In this document: positions 6,582 to 10,797 of the stretch, one piece after another
How positions within the stretch are numbered: the stretch's first letter is position 1
Layout of the letters: each line of letters begins with the position of its first letter
DNA from: a bacterium ADurb.Bin374
GTDB lineage: Bacteria > Riflebacteria > Ozemobacteria > Ozemobacterales > Ozemobacteraceae
Assembly: GCA_002068715.1 (NCBI GenBank)
Contig: MWAR01000151.1
Span: 1-10,797, forward strand
DNA: 10,797 nt
Reading direction: 5' to 3'
Made by a program: the position numbers and the translations under genes
Notes under the pieces: model-generated
Seen by the model: only the letters and a program-made list of their open reading frames with translations
Told to the model about the DNA's origin: nothing
Databases searched by the model: none

Positions 6582-8701
6582 GCTTTTCCCGGTTTTTCTC
6601 GTTCGGCATACGTCTGAAACTGACCCTGATCGTCCTGCTGACAGCCCTTGTTCCGGTCGGGTTCCTCGGCATGCAGGCGTTCAACGAGCAGAAGCGCGTG
6701 ATCACCGAGGAAGTGACACGAAGCCATCGGGAGGTTTCGAACGTTCTCGCCCACGGGATTTATGAGAATCTCGAGTATACGAGGCGTCTCCTGACGTCGA
6801 TCTCCGATCTCGACACGATCAAAAACCTCCGTCCCGTCGAAGCCGGCGATTTCTTCGCGGCGCTCGTGAAATACTACCCATTCTTCAAGCTGATCTACCT
6901 GGTCGACTCGGACAAGAAGATCATCGCCACGACGAATCAGGGTGCCGCGCTTCCTGGCGACTGGCGGTTCACCAATGTCATCAAGCGCACCTACCAGGGT
7001 TCCCTCTCGGACGTCTACACGTCGCCGGAAGGAAACCCCTGCATGACGCTCGAAGCCGTTATCAAGAGCCAGGAAAAGGGCGTCATCGGCGTTCTCATCG
7101 CCGAAGTCGACCTGATCTACATCAAGGACCTTCTCAAAAGCGCGCTCAAGCTCTCGAAGTCACAGGGCCTTGTTCTCGACGAAGCCGGCGCCGTCATCGC
7201 CCGCTCGTCGGACGATGTGAAAACGCTTGCCATTTCCGCGACCGAGGCTGTCGACAACGACGTCTCCGGCGTTCGCGCCATCGGGAACGAGCGCTACCTG
7301 ATCACGGCCATCTCCCTGAAGAAATTCGACTTCTACCAAGCCCCGAACTGGACCATCATTCTCCAGATCCCCGAGGGGGAAGCATTCAAGGCCGCCTACG
7401 AGCTCCGCGAGCGCATCATCCGGCTTCTCATGTTGACCGCATTCGCGGCTCTCATACTGGCGGTTCTGCTCGCGAACTCGTTCGTGGCGCCCCTGCTCAA
7501 CCTCATCGAAGGCGCCAGACACATCGGTCGGGGCGATTTCGATCATTCGATCACGCCGAACTCCCAGGACGAGATCGGGGAACTGACCTCGACATTCGAC
7601 GAGATGCGGGTGAACCTGCGCCAGACCAAGGCGGACCTCGACTACCGCATCACTCAGCTGTCCACGCTCTACGAGGTCGGAAAGGCCATCAGCTCGATTC
7701 TCGACTTCACCCAGCTCCAGCACATGATTCTCGAGACGGTCGTCCGCGTCATCAAGGCGGAAAAGGGCTCGCTCATGCTCGTGGACGACGCCGAGAAAAC
7801 TCTGTCGATCGGCGTCGCCATTGGTCTTGCCGAAGACGTGCAGAAAGAGACCCGCATCGGCATTGGCGAGCCGGTCGCCGGCTGGGTTGTGGAGTCCGGC
7901 CAGCCATTGTTCGTCGAGGATGTCGAGAGCGACCACACGTTTCTCGCCATCAAGAAAGGTGCCATCCAGCGCGGCACGCTCATGTCGGTGCCGCTCAAAG
8001 CGAAGGACAAGCTGCTCGGCGTTCTGAACGTGTCTCGGTCGATTCCTCACAGCTTCAGCAAGAAGGATTTCGAGCTGTTTCTGAACCTGTCGAACCAGGC
8101 CGCTATCGCGATCGAAAACGCCCGGCTGTACCGCTATGCGGTCACCGACGAGATGACCAGATTATATAACCACAGATATTTTCAACAGCGCCTCGACGAG
8201 GAACTCCAGCGTGCAGACCGTTATGAGAGCCGCGTTTCGCTCATCATTCTCGACGTCGACCATTTCAAGAAGTTCAACGACACCTATGGCCACCCCGAGG
8301 GCGATCGGGTGCTCAAGACCGTCGCCCGGCTTCTCGAGAAGAGCGTGCGCGAGGTCGACATCCCGGCGCGGTATGGCGGCGAGGAGTTCGTCGTCATCTG
8401 TCCCGAGAAAGATGGGGAAGGCGCCATGACCCCGGCGAACCGCATCAGAACCGCAATCGAGGAGTTCGATTTCCGCATCGCCGGCCAGCACGTCCCGATC
8501 ACGGTCTCGCTCGGCGTCGCCAGTTATCCGGACCACGCCAGAACGAAGGGCGAACTGGTCATCTGCTCCGACACGGCTCTCTACTACTCGAAAGAGACGG
8601 GACGAAACCGAGCCACGTTGTACAGCGCGGGCATGAAGAGCGATGAGATGCTCGAAAAAAAGAAAAAGAAAAAAGAGGAAAAGGATCGCGAAAAGGGATG
8701 A
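6578..8701 (+). CDS. membrane diguanylate cyclase with dCache-like sensor, HAMP, GAF and GGDEF domains
   Basis: The 707-residue inner-membrane enzyme should make c-di-GMP from two GTP. The order is: TM1 (about 12-34), an extracytoplasmic domain of about 245 residues that looks like a double Cache sensor (35-280), TM2 (about 281-303), HAMP (302-354), GAF (about 370-515) and GGDEF (520-683). The active site is intact: GGEEF at 600-604, LDVDHFKKFNDTYGHPEGD at 558-576, and the inhibitory I-site RxxD at 591-594, five residues before GGEEF. So an active, product-inhibited cyclase is expected. The protein ends in a highly charged tail (690-707) with six consecutive lysines, encoded by A7-G-A5-G-A6. 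The start overlaps the TPR stop, and the stop TGA (8699-8701) overlaps the ferritin-like gene. The ligand of the sensor is unknown. No EAL or HD-GYP phosphodiesterase is in the window. Confidence 0.95.
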   Translation: MSFSRFFSFGIRLKLTLIVLLTALVPVGFLGMQAFNEQKRVITEEVTRSHREVSNVLAHGIYENLEYTRRLLTSISDLDTIKNLRPVEAGDFFAALVKYYPFFKLIYLVDSDKKIIATTNQGAALPGDWRFTNVIKRTYQGSLSDVYTSPEGNPCMTLEAVIKSQEKGVIGVLIAEVDLIYIKDLLKSALKLSKSQGLVLDEAGAVIARSSDDVKTLAISATEAVDNDVSGVRAIGNERYLITAISLKKFDFYQAPNWTIILQIPEGEAFKAAYELRERIIRLLMLTAFAALILAVLLANSFVAPLLNLIEGARHIGRGDFDHSITPNSQDEIGELTSTFDEMRVNLRQTKADLDYRITQLSTLYEVGKAISSILDFTQLQHMILETVVRVIKAEKGSLMLVDDAEKTLSIGVAIGLAEDVQKETRIGIGEPVAGWVVESGQPLFVEDVESDHTFLAIKKGAIQRGTLMSVPLKAKDKLLGVLNVSRSIPHSFSKKDFELFLNLSNQAAIAIENARLYRYAVTDEMTRLYNHRYFQQRLDEELQRADRYESRVSLIILDVDHFKKFNDTYGHPEGDRVLKTVARLLEKSVREVDIPARYGGEEFVVICPEKDGEGAMTPANRIRTAIEEFDFRIAGQHVPITVSLGVASYPDHARTKGELVICSDTALYYSKETGRNRATLYSAGMKSDEMLEKKKKKKEEKDREKG
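8655..8674 (+). other. A-rich tract with an in-phase A AAA AAG slippery heptamer
   Basis: Codons GAA AAA AAG at 8654-8662 present A AAA AAG in the phase used for -1 frameshifting in E. coli dnaX. The -1 frame is open from here through the downstream ferritin-like gene, which begins at 8698 in that very frame. No strong stimulatory stem is seen downstream, so frameshifting is only possible, not shown. The same run could also cause polymerase slippage. Confidence 0.4.
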
Positions 8702-9201
8702 TGACGAATCTGAGTGTTGACGACCTGTTCGCCATGGCCATCGAGTTCGAGCGAAACGGCGTCGCGTTCTACACCCGGGCAGCCGCATCGGCGGCAGGCC
8801 GCCCCCATGCCGCTCTTCTGCTGAGACTGGCTGCGATGGAGCAGATGCACGAAAAGCGTTTCGCCGCTCTCCGTCGGACACTGTCGGAAGAAACCGCTTC
8901 GGCCGCTCCCTTCGAGCCGCCGGAGGAGAAAGCCCTATATCTCAAGGCGATGGCCGACACGCGCGTGTTTCCGGTTTCCGGTCCGATTCCCGAAGAGCTT
9001 GCAAACGCGAACGGCCTCGCCGATGCGCTCAGATACGCCATCGACCGCGAAAAGGATTCGGTCGTTTTCTACTCGACGATGCAGGAATTCGTTCCGCTCC
9101 ATCAAGGCAGAGAGCAGATTCAGGCCATCATCGCCGAGGAACTCGGCCACGTGCATCTCCTGACCGCCGAACTGGCGAAACTCACGACGGGGGGTGCCTG
9201 A
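8698..9201 (+). CDS. rubrerythrin-like ferritin-family diiron protein without rubredoxin domain
   Basis: This 167-residue cytoplasmic protein has the four-helix diiron fold pattern. The likely iron ligands are E18 (AIEFERNGVAFY), E48 and H51 (EQMHEKRF), E118 (AIDREKDSVVFY) and E148 with H151 (EELGHVHLL). The two Exx[H] motifs and their spacing match the ferritin-like/rubrerythrin superfamily. No CxxC rubredoxin domain is present, so it would need an outside electron donor. Relatives reduce peroxide or store or sense iron. Either ATG 8698 or the adjacent ATG 8701 may start it; both overlap the GGDEF stop. AAGGA at 8681-8685 is a distant ribosome-binding site, consistent with coupled translation. 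Its place just before asrA suggests protection of, or iron supply to, the Fe-S reductase. Confidence 0.88.
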   Translation: MMTNLSVDDLFAMAIEFERNGVAFYTRAAASAAGRPHAALLLRLAAMEQMHEKRFAALRRTLSEETASAAPFEPPEEKALYLKAMADTRVFPVSGPIPEELANANGLADALRYAIDREKDSVVFYSTMQEFVPLHQGREQIQAIIAEELGHVHLLTAELAKLTTGGA

Positions 9202-9202
9202 G

Positions 9203-10273
9203 ATGGAGTCAGGAACGGGGGCCGGCAAGCCGTTTTCCGCCAGTCTGTCGTCGGCTGAATTCGACGTCTGGCTGGATAAGCTCTCCGCGAGTCACGAGCT
9301 TCTCGGGCCGGTACGGCGTCCAGGCCGCGGCCGTTTCTCCGGAACAGATATCGTCCGATATGGAACAATCCGAAAAGCTGACGATATCGTCTGGAACCGC
9401 AAATCGGACGCGTCCCCGAAGGAAGCCGTGTTTCCGCCTTCCGAAACGATGCTGGAGTTTTCCGGAGACGAGATGCGCCTGCCGTCCCCGCCCTTCGACC
9501 GGCCGGCGCTCGTGTTTCTCCGCGCATGCGACATTCACGGCATCGACCGTCTCGACGCGATCTTTCTCGTCAACGGCCCTCACGCGGATCCCTATTACCT
9601 CCGCCGCCGCGAGCGGGTGAGGTTCGTTCTCCTGGAGTGCCTGAAGCCCTTCGAAAACTGCTTCTGCAAAGCCATGGGAACGAACAGGACGGATGCCTGG
9701 CATGCGGCGGCGCGCCTGGAGGCGGATGGTTCGTTCACTCTCGCAGTGCGCCCCGACGATCTTCGCACCGCCATTCCCGGCTCCGCCCGGCCAATGGAGT
9801 ATGAGCCGCGCGGGGTCGAGAACGACGCCGTCGCCGTTCGCCTTCCCGATCCGGAGCGTCTCGAAAAGGCAGTCAGGGAACGTGACTTTTTCCATCACGA
9901 GCTATGGAATCAATATCATACGCGATGTATCGCATGCGGCAGATGCAATACGAACTGTGTCACCTGTTCCTGCTTCGCGGTCCAGGACGTGGCGTTTTCG
10001 GAAGACGAACGGCTGGGTGAGCGGCGACGGGTCTGGACGGGATGCCATCTCGACCGGTTCGCCGATATGGCCGGTGGTCACCGGCTCCGCGAGAAGTATG
10101 GAGACCGGATGCGCTTCCGGGTGATGCACAAGATCCATGATTTCAAGCGGCGCCTGGGAAGACCGATGTGCGTCGGCTGCGGTCGCTGCGACGACCAGTG
10201 TCCGCAATACATTTCGTTTTCGACCTGCATCAACCGGGTGACCGACGCCGTATCTCAGGAACCGCAGTCATGA
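9203..10273 (+). CDS. asrA: anaerobic sulfite reductase subunit A (4Fe-4S electron-transfer protein)
   Basis: AsrA carries electrons in the AsrABC complex, which reduces sulfite to sulfide in the cytoplasm. The protein has 356 residues from ATG 9203, close to the roughly 350 of Salmonella AsrA. Similarity is seen along the whole length: RACDI (107-111), [14 protein letters not shown] (151-164), [10 protein letters not shown] (272-281) and [11 protein letters not shown] (288-298). Two ferredoxin-type clusters are intact: C242, C245, C248, C252 (plus C255 and C257) and C323, C326, C329, C333. ATG 9203 is preferred over the in-frame GTG 9194 because the G-run at 9189-9194 fits as its ribosome-binding site. 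It begins one base after the ferritin-like gene's stop and overlaps asrB (ATGA, 10270-10273). The related beta subunit of group 3b hydrogenase/sulfhydrogenase is a less likely alternative. Rare codons surround the first cluster. Confidence 0.92.
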   Translation: MESGTGAGKPFSASLSSAEFDVWLDKLSASHELLGPVRRPGRGRFSGTDIVRYGTIRKADDIVWNRKSDASPKEAVFPPSETMLEFSGDEMRLPSPPFDRPALVFLRACDIHGIDRLDAIFLVNGPHADPYYLRRRERVRFVLLECLKPFENCFCKAMGTNRTDAWHAAARLEADGSFTLAVRPDDLRTAIPGSARPMEYEPRGVENDAVAVRLPDPERLEKAVRERDFFHHELWNQYHTRCIACGRCNTNCVTCSCFAVQDVAFSEDERLGERRRVWTGCHLDRFADMAGGHRLREKYGDRMRFRVMHKIHDFKRRLGRPMCVGCGRCDDQCPQYISFSTCINRVTDAVSQEPQS

Positions 10274-10797
10274 ACACACGAACCTGGCTTCCCCGCCCCG
10301 TCCGGGTCCTCGACGTGCATCGGCAGAACGCGACGGACGTGACGCTGTTCTTCGAAAACACATCTGACGCGCCTCAGCCGGGCCAGTTTTTCGAGGTCTC
10401 CCTCCCCCGCATCGGCGAGGCGCCGATCTCGGTCAGCGACTTCGCGGCCGGCCATATCGAAATGACGGTCCGGTCCGTGGGTCCCCTGACGGCCGCCCTT
10501 TGCGCCAAACAGCCGGGCGATGTCATCCACGTCCGCGGGCCTTACGGGCGCGGTTTTCCTCTCGATCTCCTCCGGAGCGGGCCGCTCGTCATTGCCGCGG
10601 GTGGAACCGGCACGGCGCCGGTTTTTTATATCGGTCATTTCCTCTGCATGCGCATACTTCTTTCCAACGACGACGGCTATTTCGCTCCCGGTATTGAGCA
10701 ACTGGCCATGAGCCTGTCCGGCCTCGCCGAGATCACGGTCGTGGCGCCTGAGCGCGACCGCAGCGGCGCCTCGAACTCGCTAACGCTGGATCGACCG
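10270..10797 (+). CDS. asrB: AsrB N-terminal part, truncated and running in frame into surE
   Basis: AsrB is the flavin/NADH-binding subunit that feeds electrons to AsrA. ATG 10270 overlaps the asrA stop. Residues 1-118 match the AsrB FAD-binding domain and the start of the NAD-binding domain: [21 protein letters not shown] (about 38-58), [10 protein letters not shown] and [12 protein letters not shown]. After the V codon at 10621-10623 similarity to Salmonella AsrB (which continues KGLMRYF) ends, eight unrelated residues (FYIGHFLC) follow, and then the SurE N-terminus begins at codon 127 in the same frame, staying open to the window end. About 150 residues, including the rest of the NAD domain and the C-terminal cysteine [2Fe-2S] motif, are missing, and asrC is absent. 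Read through, this would be a chimera; as AsrB it is almost certainly non-functional or an assembly product. Confidence 0.85.
   Translation, partial: MNTRTWLPRPVRVLDVHRQNATDVTLFFENTSDAPQPGQFFEVSLPRIGEAPISVSDFAAGHIEMTVRSVGPLTAALCAKQPGDVIHVRGPYGRGFPLDLLRSGPLVIAAGGTGTAPVFYIGHFLCMRILLSNDDGYFAPGIEQLAMSLSGLAEITVVAPERDRSGASNSLTLDRP
10605..10627 (+). terminator. GC-rich hairpin with T-run at the asrB/surE junction
   Basis: AACCGGC (10605-10611), loop ACGGC, and GCCGGTT (10617-10623) form a seven-pair stem followed by TTTT (10624-10627), the shape of an intrinsic terminator. The stem also codes for the conserved AsrB GGTGTAPV segment, so its symmetry may be accidental. The T-run belongs to the sequence beyond the point where AsrB similarity ends. 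If the junction is real it may end the asr transcript. Confidence 0.35.
10648..10797 (+). CDS. surE: 5'/3'-nucleotidase SurE, N-terminal part (3' end outside window)
   Basis: SurE is a metal-dependent nucleotidase that removes phosphate from nucleoside monophosphates and has exopolyphosphatase activity. The 50 visible residues match its N-terminus closely: [10 protein letters not shown] with metal ligands D8 and D9, then APGI, and [17 protein letters not shown] with S39 at the expected ligand position. The later Asn ligand lies beyond the window. ATG 10648 is the natural start by family alignment; no clear ribosome-binding site precedes it, and the frame is continuous with the truncated asrB upstream. 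Its presence here, inside what should be the asrB-asrC region, is odd. Confidence 0.9.
   Translation, partial: MRILLSNDDGYFAPGIEQLAMSLSGLAEITVVAPERDRSGASNSLTLDRP

Noticed and set aside
9194..9202. GTG 9194 as the asrA start
   Set aside because: It would leave the G-run at 9189-9194 too close to act as ribosome-binding site; ATG 9203 has that run at proper spacing and loses no conserved residues.
9203..10647. Group 3b hydrogenase beta and gamma subunits (HydB/HydG) in place of AsrA/AsrB
   Set aside because: The families are related, but specific stretches such as [27 protein letters not shown] and DMAGGH..REK match Salmonella AsrA/AsrB better, and no hydrogenase small or large subunit gene is visible.

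Overview
The window is GC-rich bacterial DNA from what looks like a motile anaerobe. It carries a transmembrane chemoreceptor, subunits of an anaerobic sulfite reductase of the AsrAB type, a ferritin-like diiron protein and a membrane diguanylate cyclase. Nothing seen here fixes the phylum. There is no rRNA, tRNA, insertion sequence, CRISPR array or phage gene.

Layout. (1) Positions 1-354 are the 3' end of a MobA/MocA-like nucleotidyltransferase gene. (2) Positions 355-649 hold no gene. They contain two tandem copies of a 60-bp unit rich in dyads (361-480), a candidate extended -10 promoter (534-542) and three inverted repeats (544-563, 566-579, 597-610). (3) Positions 650-5040 are a tight forward cluster: a 65-residue Cys-rich protein, pyrimidine-nucleoside phosphorylase, a dGTPase-family HD phosphohydrolase and a methyl-accepting chemotaxis protein. 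(4) Positions 5066-5431, on the minus strand, encode a small three-helix membrane protein. It converges with the chemoreceptor gene and diverges from the next operon; two facing promoters lie at 5439-5519. (5) Positions 5547-10797 are a second forward operon: an eight-TPR protein, a dCache-like/HAMP/GAF/GGDEF diguanylate cyclase, a rubrerythrin-like protein, asrA and a truncated asrB. Three of its four junctions are ATGA start/stop overlaps; asrA instead starts one base after the preceding stop. (6) At about 10624 AsrB similarity stops abruptly, and 24 bases later the start of surE begins in the same reading frame.

How the genes may work together. The first operon joins pyrimidine nucleoside phosphorolysis and dNTP hydrolysis, that is nucleotide salvage and pool control, with a chemoreceptor. 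The second joins a c-di-GMP-producing sensor and a TPR scaffold to the electron-transfer subunits of sulfite reductase and a diiron protein. That suggests respiratory or redox status and c-di-GMP signalling are expressed together.

Most notable points: the asrB/surE junction, which is either an assembly chimera or a real deletion fusion; an A AAA AAG slippery heptamer at the end of the GGDEF gene that would place the ferritin-like protein in frame after a -1 shift; and the dyad-rich leader and repeats ahead of the first operon. No clearly new multi-gene system is proven. The coupling of a diguanylate cyclase to Asr is the most unusual gene arrangement.
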